Source: Notospermus geniculatus (Eukaryota; Nemertea; Pilidiophora; Heteronemertea; Lineidae). From it: a stretch of 64,000 bases of DNA. The notes beneath the pieces are model-generated. The model was not told where the DNA came from. It did not search any database and saw only the letters and a list, made by a program, of their open reading frames with translations. Each line of letters starts with the position of its first letter. Position 1 is the first letter of the stretch. Where the stretch lies: positions 628,811-692,810 of the forward strand of contig NMRB01000075.1 in NCBI GenBank assembly GCA_002633025.1, given 5' to 3'. The translations under genes were made by a program, and so were the position numbers. Below are positions 11,185 to 24,600 of this stretch, in pieces.

Positions 11185-12504
11185 TCAGAGGAAAGCAAAA
11201 TATTTATTACGGTTCCAAATCCAAGTTACACGTCACGAAGCGGTATATCATATATACGAATATGAAAATACACAGGACACAAAGGTTATAACGAATCAGT
11301 TAATATGATGGCAGATTACTTCAGGTACACTGATCGGATCGAATTAAAATTTTCTGCAATTTCTCTTTTTTTCAGGAACATTGTCACAGGGGACTGGATA
11401 TCGACAGGACGGTCGAGGTACTGCAGATGTTAAGTTATCAACTGTCATATCCAGTTCCCTGTGACTTGTCCAGAAACATGAATCATTGGCTTTAGAGCAC
11501 TGTTTTCAGAATTGAGTTTTTCAGAGAAAATTAATCAGTACGTATTTCTTAACTTCCTGCAATTTGATATGCCAAATCCACGAAAAATTTCAGTTCCCAG
11601 TATAATAAAGCGTATTACCGAATACCAGTAGATATGTAAACATGCTAAGAAGACTACACGTAAATATCGTTCCAGACACCCAAATCTGCATCCTCAGCAT
11701 CTATACGGCTGACATCTCAAAACCGCTTTTTGGTACCACCCGAAAAATACCCACACCTGACACAGAGAGGAAATATTATACTATTGCGAGGCGTACAACT
11801 CTATACCACAAATCGAGTACAGTTCTACAGCAAGTTTCACCCTAACATGACCAAAAACACTGTGGTTAACGACAAGGTTGTGTACAGGATTTTCGTCCTA
11901 GTTAGCGTGACTGAAGATTACGTATGATAGGGAGCAGAACAACAGTTTTTAAATTGCCCGAGAGCAATTTGAGGAGAGTTATAAGTTTTGAATCAGGAGG
12001 ACAAGTGCAGAGGTTTTTGATGAAATCACGTTAGAAATTTTTCCAAAACCCAACACGGCCGTCATGATGTAACTGCGACAACACCATCAAATTGAGTGCA
12101 CGGCACATTTTCAAAACGTTTTGGTGGAGATCTCTGCAAAAATCGGCCTCAGTAATTTAGGAGACTGCGTTCAGAGTATTTTCAGCCAACACGAAATGTG
12201 AAACTCTGACTGGCACAAGAAAATTGGCAGGAACCCCAAAACTTAGCTGATCATTCTGCTCATCTAGGCGTACAATTTGAGGATTTCTGCTCTTCCTGGA
12301 GGTAATTTTTCCACATTTGAAATCCTATTGCACTTTTTTCACTATGACACAGAAGAGAAACTGCACAAGTCCTCAAAACTTGTTAGGAACCGTAACAAAC
12401 TACACGTAGTGTCTAAATGAATGCTAACATAGTGTAAGTCTAATCGCAGACCAGACCCACTGACCGGTCGGCCTCCAACACGATTGTGCGAAGGCCTAGC
12501 AAGG
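11185..12504 (-). other. SPTAN1: Probable 3' UTR of alpha-spectrin
   Basis: The stretch downstream (on the minus strand) of the spectrin stop codon has no coding frame of note. It ends at a candidate poly(A) signal at 11203-11208, giving a 3' UTR of about 1.3 kb. A local inverted repeat (CACAGGGGACTGGATAT with its partner near 11445) lies inside. The extent is inferred from the signal, not from transcript evidence. Confidence 0.45.
11203..11208 (-). terminator. SPTAN1: Candidate poly(A) signal AATAAA for alpha-spectrin
   Basis: AATAAA on the minus strand (TTTATT on plus) lies about 1.3 kb past the spectrin stop. It is a candidate only. Confidence 0.4.
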
Positions 12505-12630
12505 TTAGTTTGAGAACAGCGATAGTGTAAATTCCGAGTAGTCGTATGCGTCGGGGATTTCTCGTCCGCCCTTGTCCAGGTATGGTTTCATGTGCCGCAG
12601 ACAATAATCCGCCTGGTCCCTTGGGAGATT
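12505..12630 (-). CDS. SPTAN1: Alpha-spectrin exon 29: C-terminus and stop
   Basis: It encodes the last 41 residues, [18 protein letters not shown] ... [13 protein letters not shown], then TAA (12505-12507). These are the non-calcium EF hands 3 and 4 and the conserved C-terminus of alphaII-spectrins. The acceptor is TTTCCAG before 12630. Confidence 0.95.
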   Translation of the reverse strand, partial: NLPRDQADYCLRHMKPYLDKGGREIPDAYDYSEFTLSLFSN

Positions 12631-15600
12631 CTGGAAACACAAACGTTGGATGGTCAAGACACATTTCAAAAGAACCAACATTTTTAAATCGAGACATGTT
12701 TCTAGGAGCCTTGATAGCCGAGTGGTTATCAGACCCACTTAGAACCAGCAAGTCCCGGGTTTGAATCCAGTCTGGGCCAATATGGGAATTATCATCCCTT
12801 ACTCTTCACATCCGTCACATGGCTTACTGGTTGTCATGTCTGCTTAGCAAGCAGCAGATCAACGGTTCAAATCACGGACCATATAGTAGGGTTGATCAGC
12901 CCCGGCTCTTCACATCCATCGTATGGGACAGTAAGCCATGGTGCCTTGTGCCTTTGCAAGGACAAGTAAATGACCCCATCCAAGTGAGGAACATGAGCAG
13001 CTTAAGATGGCCTCTTCCTTACTTACCACGGCTCACAATGCTATGGCTTTGGCCCTGGTGAAACATACAATTCAATACAAAACTGAACACCAGCAGATAT
13101 TCCACTAGAGGTTTTACTATACTTGTACTTACTGCATAGAGTTCCGCGGATGTTATATAGAGTTTTTCACCATCTGAGGTGAGAGCACGGAACGCTTCAA
13201 TCACCTCCTGGCTCGTCTGGACGTTCTCCGTCTCACGGCTGATCATGAACGCCATGTATTCTTGTAGCGAGACGAGGCCATCCCTGGAAACAGACACAAC
13301 AGATTTTAGACCAAATAATTTCTTGCCAGTAGAATGTTCTGCAGGTTTTTTTAGAAGGCAGCATTTGAATAGCTTCGATTAGAAGTTGTTCTCACTCACC
13401 TATTTGGATCGACCGAATCCAGGATTGACTGGAATTCAGGATCAATTTGGCCCTCTTCCACCATGGGTAGATCATAACCCAGGGCACGCAGACACGATTT
13501 GAATTCGTGGTGGTCCAGTTTGCCAGACTTGTCCTTGTCGAAATGCTTGAACATCATCGTGAATTCTCTGAGGGCGTCTTCTGATACTCCGCTCTGGTTG
13601 CTGTGGAGGAGAAAACGTCAGATTTAGAGCAGGAACGGAAGGAGTAGGGGAAACAGGGGCTACGGTGGCCTAGTGGCTTGGGTATCTGGTTATAGCGGTC
13701 ATGAAATCCTAGGTTTGAATCCGAGTGCCAGCACGATACTGGGCAGGTCTCTTTGCCTCAATCTACCAAAGTGTATAAATGGTACCAGTCGGAATGATCA
13801 GGGTTGGGTGCCGAAAAATCGCCGAGGCGAGAAGGTGATTTTTCAGCAAATACATGGCAATTTTTTGGCCAATTTCCGGCAATTTAGTGGCAAATTTCTG
13901 GCTATTTTCTGGAGCTTTCATAGCGATTTTTGGGCGAACTGGCGGTGATATTGTGGTGAATGTGAGGCGGTTTTCTGGCGAACGTGCGTCGATGTTTGGC
14001 AGAAGGCTTGAGGGTTTGCCAAAGAAATTGGTGAATTGTTTGTCGCCAAATCGTTTATCGCCAAAATTCGCCTAAGTAATTTGGACAAGCTCCCTAACCC
14101 CAAAGTTTAATTTGATATGGGCTTTTATAGGTATGAAATTTGACAGAAACATAGATCTCAATATGGAGGCATCACTGCTGATGGAAGGGAAGATTGCAAA
14201 CGTACCGAGCCTGGATCTGTTGTTCCAAGTTGTGTTGCATTCTCATGCCGAGCTGGTCTAACTGATCCCACTGCTGTGCCAGACCCACGGTGCTGTGCTC
14301 CGTGTAACGGTTATCCAGGATGAGCCTCTCTTCCATCGCCGCACCCAAGTCTTCGATGCGCTTCAGTTGTCCCTTCTGTGCACGTACCTCCGCTGACTTG
14401 CGCTGGAATAAAATAAGGGAGTTCTTTGAATTGTTTCAAACAGGTTTGACTGCTATGACCGTCTTCACTCAGCTGTTTCTTTCAATCACATTCTGATCAC
14501 TTTTCTCAACAATCTCTCCATCCCCAGCTGCAGCCTGATTTCAAAATGTTTCTGGGGGAGGCCCCCTGTTGGGGCATGCCTCCGCCATGCATGGTCTTGG
14601 CGAGTGACATTTCAATCCAGCTTGCCACACTGTGTCATATAACGGGGGAGGGGGGGGACTCAAAGTCTGTTTATGCCATCCAGACCCTGCATGACAACCG
14701 AGACAGACTTAAGGCACAGAAATTTTTCCTGAAGTACATGAAGTGTAGGTTCGGTTCAGGATGCTGGGGCTACAGAACACCGATATTTCGAAGTCCAGCT
14801 TACCTTGACAGCCTCCAACTGGTCCTCGAGCGATCCCGATCCTTCCATCATCTGTGATCTGGTGTCCGTCAACCAAGCGTGGAACTGATTCGCCTCGTGG
14901 GCGAACTGTTTACGCAACTGGTCGTTGTCCTCCTGGCGTTGGTGTTCACGGGAGAGCTCCATGTCACGTTGCTGTAGAGGCGAAACAAAGTGAAACCTGT
15001 TGTAAATGTTTTTGTGGGCAGTGCATCAGTCACTACTTAACCTTAATCAAATCAGGGATCGTTAAAATCACCTCTGCTTCACAAATTTAACTCACCTGCC
15101 ATCAGGTTTGAGCAGACAGATCTCCTTTTTGAATTTTTTTAAAAGAATCTTGGAAACAAATTTGAAAGAATTTGAAGAAAAATTCTTCAGATGGTTGATA
15201 TAAAGAAACTTTGTTCAAATATTTTTCTATAGGTACCATGGGATGTGGGAAAACTTTGACAGAAGATGTCGTCTGCTGGACTCTTGGGGCAGACGAACTG
15301 AGCATCACACACCCACCGAATCAACATACCTGAATAATCTTCTGCAGGTTCTTCCATGTATCTTCCAGAGCGTCCATGGTGAACCACGTGTAGGGGTTGG
15401 CGCCGACATTAAAGCTCTTGATCTGTTCGTCAAGGGAGGCGAGCTGGTTGAAGTCGGCCTGCGCTGCGCTGAGGGAGGCCTTGAATTGGTCGTGGGCTTC
15501 ACGGAGCGCCTGGAAGAGATGAGACAAATTGGTGAAATCTGGATCCAATGGAACGTCCGACATGACTCACTGAATGTATCGCCGCAAGGCAGAAAGGCGC

Positions 15601-18600
15601 GATGAAAACATTAGTTACCTTGATTTCTTCGACAGAGTTGCACCTGACCGGATCGGTCAAATCTTCTTCCGCGTTTTCGAACCAACTGTTGAAGGCAGAC
15701 GCCTTCTTGGCGAAAGTCAGGTACAGGTCCTCAACCTGGCGGTACTGCTCCTGGAGTTTCAACAGGCGCTGGCGGCGGGCTTCAGAGTCACGGAGGAGAC
15801 GTTGCCACCTGAAGTGAAAATGATGAAACTATCAGCAGGATTTACAAGCTGAAGTTGAGGACATGACCTTTGTTCTCTCAAAGAGCACAGCCACTGTTGG
15901 GCCAAAACCAGGGTACTTCATGAAATTTTTGGAAGAAGGCCCTCTTTTATTGGTCATGTTGCGGAAAGTAGCTATAAAGTAAAATGTCCAGGGCACCAAT
16001 GCCAGTCAGTCAGACATCAGAGACCACAGGACAGTGAGTTAAAGTGGACTATTCGCGCCGAGTCAAAGATTCCACAGAACAATTTCCGGAGCGGCCGCTG
16101 CAATGCATTTACCAGTTGTTGTTATGAATAAAATGGGTTGTTTTATTATTTTTGGTTCACATTGGACAGACGCGAACAACCTGCTTTAATATAATTCGGA
16201 TTCCTACCCAATAATTTGCTACTTTGACCAAGATATTTATTAACAGACTTCGTAGCCAGTTCGGACCAGCATACAAACCTATCAATGACATCATTGTATC
16301 TCTTCTCAATGGCTGGTGTCTGCGCGTGGCTGGCGGCGACCAGCTGATCTTTCAGGGCCGTGATGGTCTGGATACCTTCCTTCTCGAAGGCCTGAAGGCC
16401 GGCATCGAAAGTTTCCTGAAATTTTTAGAGAATACGGTCAATTTTGTGGGCCACGAAGTTATTTTTAGTGTCATTTTTGACTGCCACAACTTACTCCCTT
16501 TAAGCGGACGTGCCAACCACTCAGCTGTCAGGGCCCATATTCATAAAACTTTGCTAGCTTAGTTGGCTGCTAGTTGTGTACAATGGCCTGTACAAACTAG
16601 GCACTTTAGCAGCCAACTAAGCCTAGCAAGGTTTTATGAATATGGGCCCTGGGCTCCTCATTTTTTGGAAGGTACACATATCCAAATCTTCAGAAACTAA
16701 AGAGAAAGAACCCGACAACTCCAGCTTACCTGTTTGGTGAGAAGGGTCTGCGTGGACGACAGATCACGGCCATAATCATCCGAGCGGACCTGGGCCTCCT
16801 TGTCGGCGATCCAACTCTCAACGACGTCGGTCTTCCACATGAACTGCAGGAAGGCGGAGTTGTCGATGAGTTTGCCACGGCGGCGGTCAGCGGCAGCTTG
16901 GAGGTTGTTCAACTTCTCCTTGAGGCCTTCGCAGCGCATGGTGATGTTCTCATGTTGGAAGTTACCCTAAAACGATGTACGTTTATAACATGTAAAAGAA
17001 GAAACTGAAAGATGGCGTCATGATGAAGAGTGCCGAAGATTTACGTCATGAGTGTCCTCATGATGCATTTTTCAAGAACTGCATTCAACATACGTCGCAG
17101 CAGTTATGTCGTTTGTCATACAACTTTACCGGGAATTGGACTTCAAGCCAACCCATACAAAAGACCTCTGGCGAAGAAATGGTAAGCAAGCTCTGAACTT
17201 TTGAGAAAATCACACCCCTACCTCTTCAATGAGTTGCTCTCCCTGCTTGGAGATCTCCGTGCACCTGTCCTCATGGACCTTGAAATCGGTGGCAAAAGCA
17301 TCGTGTTTCTTCATCAGGCCCTGAACGGCCGCGAGGGTGTCGCCGTAGTCCTCCCCGGAGAGAAGATGTTCCTTCTCCATGATCCAGGCCTCCTCTTCCT
17401 CGATGCTGGCGCAGAACTGTTGGTACGCGAGGGATTCCTCGAGTTTCTGACCCCTGGAGACAAACCGAAAGACTGCGTTATAAACATAGTGCAGGCTACA
17501 AACTATCAGTGGGCTCTAAATTCTGAGTATTTCTAGATACTGGTTCAGATATTTTGAGATAATGGACGGTTGGAGAAACCTATCTCAGAATAAGCCCTAG
17601 TAGTATTGTATTTGTATGTTCAATCAGGGCCGAAGCCATAGCATTAATATTGGCTGTGGTAAGTATGGAAGAGGCCATCTCAAGCTACTCATGTTCCTCA
17701 CTTGGATGGGGTCTTTTACTTGCCCTTGCAAAGGCACAAGGTACAAGGCACCACAGCTTACTGTCCCATGCGACGGACGTGAAGAGCCAGGGATGATTAA
17801 TCCCATATGGCGCAGGCTGGATTCGAAACTGGGACCTGCTGCTTGCTGGGCGGACGTGATAACCACCTGCTATTGGAATCATAGGTTTGCTATGCTGGTC
17901 ACTTGACGACAGTACCGCTTGCTATTGGGGCTTTTCCTAGTGGCGAGAACGTGAACCAATCTACGATTTCCAATTTTATCGGAAGCTTACCTATTGGTAG
18001 ACATCTCTCTCAGCTCCTCCCAGCTCGACTGAAGCTGCTGCAGCCTGTTCTCAATATCCTCACTCCCTAGCTTCGTCTCCTCCATCAGCTTCCTCCCAGC
18101 CTCCTTCACGGCTTCGATCGCCGGTTCATGACTCCCGATCTCCGCATCCAGACGTTTGTGCTTCTTCCTCAGGTTCTGAACGCCGGTCAGATCGCGTCCG
18201 TAATCCTCAGATCCGACGAGGATCTTCTTCTCCCTGATCCAGGCCTCCTCATCATCGATATCTCTGAAGAACTGGTGCAGGATGAGAGCTTCGTTCAAAC
18301 GGATGCGACGTTCCTCCGTGATCTCCTTCACCCTGGAGAATAAACAAAACGTATTACAAGGGTTGAACTTGCAACAAGACGGTGGTGCTGACCAGGGCCT
18401 AGCTATTCCTAAGTGTGGCCTGATCTTGCAAAAGTAGACACATGTCGCAGACGTGATCATCATCGGTCATCAGTTAACTACATGTATTATCACTGCTGTC
18501 CATTACTATTGTCAACCTGCACAGACGTACATTTCAGTGCTCATGTTGTAAGGCCATTAACCCTTTCCTCGATTGCAACACGGCCTGTGCACTGATCTGC

Positions 18601-21600
18601 TACTGTTTACGATCAGGGATCGAACCCATGACATCCTTGGCAGCAGGCACAAACACTGCGCCACCAGACAACCTTATTTTTGGCTCAAAATCAGGGGTAG
18701 GCCTGCTAACCCCTCAGTACAATAGGAGGTGTCAGTCAGTTGACCAACTTGAATTACAACGCCCAATTCAATGCCTGGCCATTCATAGTTGATTGAGCAC
18801 CAATCAGAAGCATTTTCTTTTGTACAGGTCCCCAAGAACTTTGCTGCCATCTTTTGGCAACAAGCGTGGCTGACTGCTCCTACTGCCCAGACAACTACCA
18901 GCCATTTTGGACAATTCTACTGAGGGATCCGTCCTATCCTAGTTAATATCCTAACAGAGTCATTACCTTTCATATCTCTCATTAATGCTCTTCTTTCTCT
19001 CAATGATGTTTTCCGAATCAAATGCATTCGCATCAACAAATTCATCGGCGACGCGGTTCAACTCATTCATCCGTTCCTGATGTGCTTCCACGTCAGCTTC
19101 CAAAATCTGGTGCTTCTTATGCAAATTCTGCACGCTGGCAAGATCTTTGCCGTAGTCGTCTGACTGGATGACGTGTTCGACCTCGTCGAGCCAGAATTCC
19201 ATGTCCTTGACGGCGGCGTTGTAGACAGCCTGGCGGTTGGCCTCCTTCAGTTTCTCGCTCTTCTCGGTGGATTTCGTCACGAGGTATTCCCACTGTTCGG
19301 TCAAGTTGACGATGCGAGCCTTGACGGCGTCGTCGGTGCCCATACAGCCGTCGGCATCGATCAGTTCTGAGATTAACAAAAGCGAGGATGTTACAGCGCA
19401 GGTTACGGGAGGTACCTCCCGCAGTAAATAGCAGCTCGGCCAGTTTCCTCAACTCTCGTTGCTCCAGGGGTTTAGATGATTTTTTTAAGCCAGGAGTACT
19501 TTACTCATCCTGTACTTAGCATAGTGAATTCTGGTGAATTCTTATATAGCGCTTCATAGCGTATTACGCTCTCTAAGTGCTTCACACATTATTACCCCAG
19601 CCTATGATTCAGAAACCTTTCTGTAGAAACCAAAGGGCAGCCACAATATAGCGCACACGATGGACATTTCAGGCATGCCCTGCTGCGTGGTCTGCAGTGC
19701 CGACCATCACCAATAAGAGAAGCTGGACCCAGCAATGCCAGACCTCTGTGACCACACAACTGCAATTTTAGTGTAAATACGAGGTGAAATGGATCAATTT
19801 TCTTTGAGAGAATTCTGTTTTCACTTACTCTGTCCCATGTTAAGGACTGTCTGTAGTCTGTCCGCATTGGCAGCGAGCTCGGCCTCAAACGCCTGATGTT
19901 TCTGATGCTTGCTCTGAACATTGGTAGGATCCCGGTAAGACTCTTCAACAGCGAGTTTCATCCTTTCGGTTATCCAGCTCTCCATCTCGTCCGCGTCTCT
20001 GGAGAATGCCTGTAAGCTCTGTGCCTCGCCCAACTTGGCACGGTCTTCGATCAGCGCCGATTTCAGGTTGGCCCATCTGCAATGAGGAAATTCGGAGTTA
20101 GTGCCTTAGCCTACATCTTCTCTGCCGTGCTTAACACATCTGCCCATAGAGCCTGGCAGACGGCCCCTTCCATCAAATTTTCCCACATTCTAAGGTACAG
20201 ATTGAAAATTATTTGAAGAAATGTTGTTCCAATGAACCATCTGAAGAATCTTTCTTCAAATTTTTTCCAATTCATTTCCAAGGCTTTTAGAAAACTCCAA
20301 CAGAAGTTATCGCCTGCTCAAACCTGGGGCAGATGAGTACGTCAATCTGCTTTTCTCGGCTTTTTCATCGTAAGGATAGAAAGCAGAGGGCCTACATTCC
20401 GAGCCTATTTCCTAACTTACCTCTCCAAGACCTCGTCCCTCTTGGTCTGAATTTCAGGTGCATCATAATGATCGGCAGAGCACAACTGCTCGGCGAAGTT
20501 CTGCAGCGACGCGATCTTCTCCTCTTGTGCGTTGACGGCACGGTCCAAATCCTCGTGTTTCCTGATGGTAGCGTCGACATTGTCGCCATCTACGGAGTCG
20601 CCGGTGAGCGTCGCCTCACGGGTGGCCATCCAGGTCTCGGCTTGGTCGCAGTCACGGAGGAACAGTTGTTTTTCGAGGCATTGGTCGAGTTTGACTCTTC
20701 GGTTGATCCAGGCCCTGTGAGCAGACGACAAAGAGATTTGGGTTAGATTTTTCCGTCAGGACTGAAGCCAAAATGTCATTGGCCCTGGTAAGTATGGAAG
20801 AGGCCACCTCAAGCTACTCATGTTCCTCACTTAGATGGGGGTCTTTACTTGCCCTCACAAAGGACAGTAAAAGTAAAGTCGTCTCCGAATTTCGCAAATT
20901 TACTACCCCAATCGGGGTCTTAAGGCACTTTCTAGTAGAGATCCCACAAGTGAATGAGAAATTTCCAAAATTCGGAGATGACTTTACTTTTACTATCATC
21001 ATTTTGTGTGTCGTTTTTTGTGCTGTATGTTGGATATCTCCCAAAGGACAAAGTACAAGACACCAGGCTCACTGCCGCACTATTGGACAGCGTTACGATT
21101 TATACGCCAGCGTCCACGAAACATAGTCTTACTTTTCCAGGGCTTCTCTGGCTTGTGCAAGACTCTCCAACTTGTCCTTCACCTCATCGCTGGCGTAGTG
21201 GTTGTTCTGCAGGAGCTGATTGCCGAACATCTCAAAGGCTTGGAAGGTGCCGGCACGGGCATCGATTTCAGTACGGTGTTCCTGAAATTACGAGAAAGGC
21301 CATGGTGAGCTGGACACAAGTGTCTCTGCAGGTTCCTCAGAAAACTTTTCATCTACGAAAGAAATTGTGCCAAAAGACAGTAAGATCACCTACAGACAGA
21401 GCCATCAAACTATGAACCGAATTATAATATCACCTATGGACTATATTTCAGTCTCATTTAACAAGTCCAGACTGAACCAGTTTCTCACACTGTGGCAAAG
21501 AAGAGGGCATCAGCTATTTCTCCTTCAAAAGACCACCGGCGTCTCTTATCAGTGAAAGCTATGCTGATCAATACTAGATAGACATTTAAGAATAAGCGTT

Positions 21601-24600
21601 GAGCCGTACAAAGATATGAACTGAACTGAAAATATATTCACAGAAGTAATTCATTCTCATTCGGCCTGCAGTCCAAGTGTCTACATGGCAAATATGGTGT
21701 GATTTCTTGTGATGAGTTCAATTCATGATCTAAGTATGTGTGGTGAAGTGGTCAACAAAACATGCCTGGTGCATCGAAATAATAGAATTTTGTGCCTTTT
21801 GTATACAAGGAAATTTTCCTTATATCCATTGGATATCCAAAGATTTGGATATCCAATGGATATAGATTGGATATCCATTGGATAAAAAAAATTGGGTGAC
21901 AGTTTGGATATCCAGTGATTGACATAGAATTTATATCCATTTCTCATAGATTTAATATAAAGGGCGCTATGTGAAATTTATATAAATGTATAAAAAAAAC
22001 ATATAAACTCCAGTACTCAGGACAACTGATTTTCCCAAACGGAGACATCAAACGGATATCCATTGTATATCAAATGTATATCCATTCTACATCCATTCTA
22101 TATCCAGAAAAGGATCGTGGTGGATTTTTTGTCTTTTCTATGTCCATTGGATATCCAGTTCGGACATCCAATGGATATAAGGAAAATTTCCTTGTGATAT
22201 AGTTCTCTGGCAAGAAAAACAATCGAAGACATATCTTTAATTAGAATCAATACAAACTCCACTTTTTAAGTACTACATGTTTGTGGTAACAAACATCAGA
22301 TTTCCCCAACTCCCCGACTGGAACAAAAAGGGTGCCACCACGAACAACTTAGGAAACTGAGCAGAAGCAACATCATGCCATCTCAAAATTTATACCTCCC
22401 CAAACCATGGAGAAACCAGCTGAACTACTGAACGACTCCCTATTTCTACACAGAGATTCTGAAATAAACGTGTCATTGTGGTGAATTATTGTGTGGAGAA
22501 AGTATTCCCAGTTCGATAGGAATTGTGTCTCAATGAAGGAGGACCACAGTATTTGTATCAGATTTTTTCCATCAGGGCCGAAGCCATAGCATTATTGGCC
22601 CTGGTCAGAATGGACCATCTCAAGCTACTCATGTTCCTCACTTGGATGGGTCTTTTACTTGGCCTTGCAAAGAAACAAGGTACAAGGCACCACGGCTTAT
22701 TATCTCATGTGACTAAGTCAGGGACAAAGACAGTACACACTCAACATCACTGACATACACTTTGGGACAATTTGGAAGGTCGCAGGCCAAGAAGGATAGA
22801 AGTTTTCATGAAGTCATAGGCACAGGAATGTTAATTCTTCGTTTATCGTGGACTTATGGTTTCCAAGTATGTCGATCGGTTTTCTGTAACACTGCCCCTG
22901 ACAAACTCACCTGGTGTCGCTCCAGAAGAGCCTCAGCGCCAGTCACATCCTTCGCGAGTTCCTCGGACGATACGAGGGTCATCATGCTGTTGATCCAAGA
23001 CATCAGGTCACGGTAGTCGCTCAGGAAACGTTGAAGGTCGTATGAATCGAGAAGCTTGGATTTTCTGGCATCGGCCTAAAATGAGAACGGAACATATCAC
23101 GAACTGGGGGCAGGGGCCATGTCTTTGTTTTGAATCGGGCAAAAACTGGAAACACTCTCTGACATGTCTGAAAACTTCTGGCAGAACTGAGCGTTTGGCT
23201 AACATCGATCTACACTGACACTGACAGTGATTTCATTCTTTTTTTCGAACACTAGGTGTAACTGGCATTTATCTTGCGATTTTGCTCTGGCTCTGAATGT
23301 GTCTGGCTCTGGGGTGTCGGGGTGGCGCAGTGGAAACATCGGCGCCTGCCACCACTGAGGTCGCGGGTTCGATCCCCGGTCGTGCAAGTGGCTTTATGTG
23401 GTAGAGAGGGCGATCTCTCCTCGACATCGTAGGTTTCCTCCGGGGTCTCCGGTTTCCTCCTACATATCGTTAATATCGTCCAATATTGTTTGATGAGTAG
23501 CTATAATGCCCTAAGTGGGCGCTTGCACTCCTGAGATAATATTTTAATGTGTCAAATTTCGTCCAGCATATATTTACCTTTCCAGTCAAGTTGTTCCATT
23601 TTTCGTTCAAATCCGTCTGATGATGGTAGATACCCTCCGCCTGGTCAGGGTGAGTCTGCATGATCCTATTGGCTGTCTCGTCAAGGTCACGCACCTTGTC
23701 GCCAAGGGCGGCCAAGTCACGCTCAACACCTTCGTGTTTGCGCTGCAGACGTTGGACTGTGGCCAAGTCACTGCCGACATTTTCCACGTTCAACGCTTGG
23801 TCTTTTTCGTCGATCCAATCAAGGGTTTCATCAACATCCCTACAAAGAATGAGAAGCAGAAACTGCATTTTAGCGTAAACGTCAATATTGTACCAGTAGT
23901 GTTGAAATTGTGCCAGTAGTTTTGAAATTGTGCCAGCGGTGCTGAAATTGTGCCAGTAGTGTTGAAATTGTGCCAGTAGTGTTGAAATTGTGCCAGTAGT
24001 GCAGAAACTGTGCCAGTAGTGTTGAAATGGTGCCAGTAGTGTTGAAATTGTGCCACTAGTGTTGAAATTGTGCCAGTAGTGTTGAAATTGTACCAGTAGT
24101 GTTGAAATTGTGCCAGTAGTGTTGAAACTGTGCCAGTAGTGTTGAAATTGTACCAACTGTGTTGAAATTGAACCAGTGTGTTGAAATTGTACCAATTTCA
24201 TGTCGACTTAGGAACAATGTGCGAACCATCAGAGCAACAGCTGAACAAACTTTTATGTCCAATCTTACCTGTGATACCTCTGCACCTCGTGCGAGCTCAT
24301 AAGACTTTCCGTCTTCTCGCACGTGACCTGTTCCAGGGCCGTCCATCGCTCGTTCAGCGTCTGCACCTGGGCTCTGACCTTGTCTGCAGCGTCTGCTTGC
24401 CCGAGCGACTCAAGGGTCTCCGCGATCGTGTTCATTTCCATAAGCCTTGCTTCGTTTGTCTTCAAGTCGCGTTGGAATTCTTCGAATTTCTTTTGCTGTT
24501 GTTCGACTGATTCAAGATCTGTGGCGGTTTCTTCGGTGGTTGCGATGGCTTCCTGCAGAGAAGACAGAAAAGAATTTGAAGAAATGAAACGATGATCCAA

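Noticed and set aside
23470-24201. Minus-strand open frame of 243 residues with [13 protein letters not shown] repeats
   Set aside because: It is spectrin exon 13 read through into the 20-bp intronic minisatellite; the true exon is 23578-23839.
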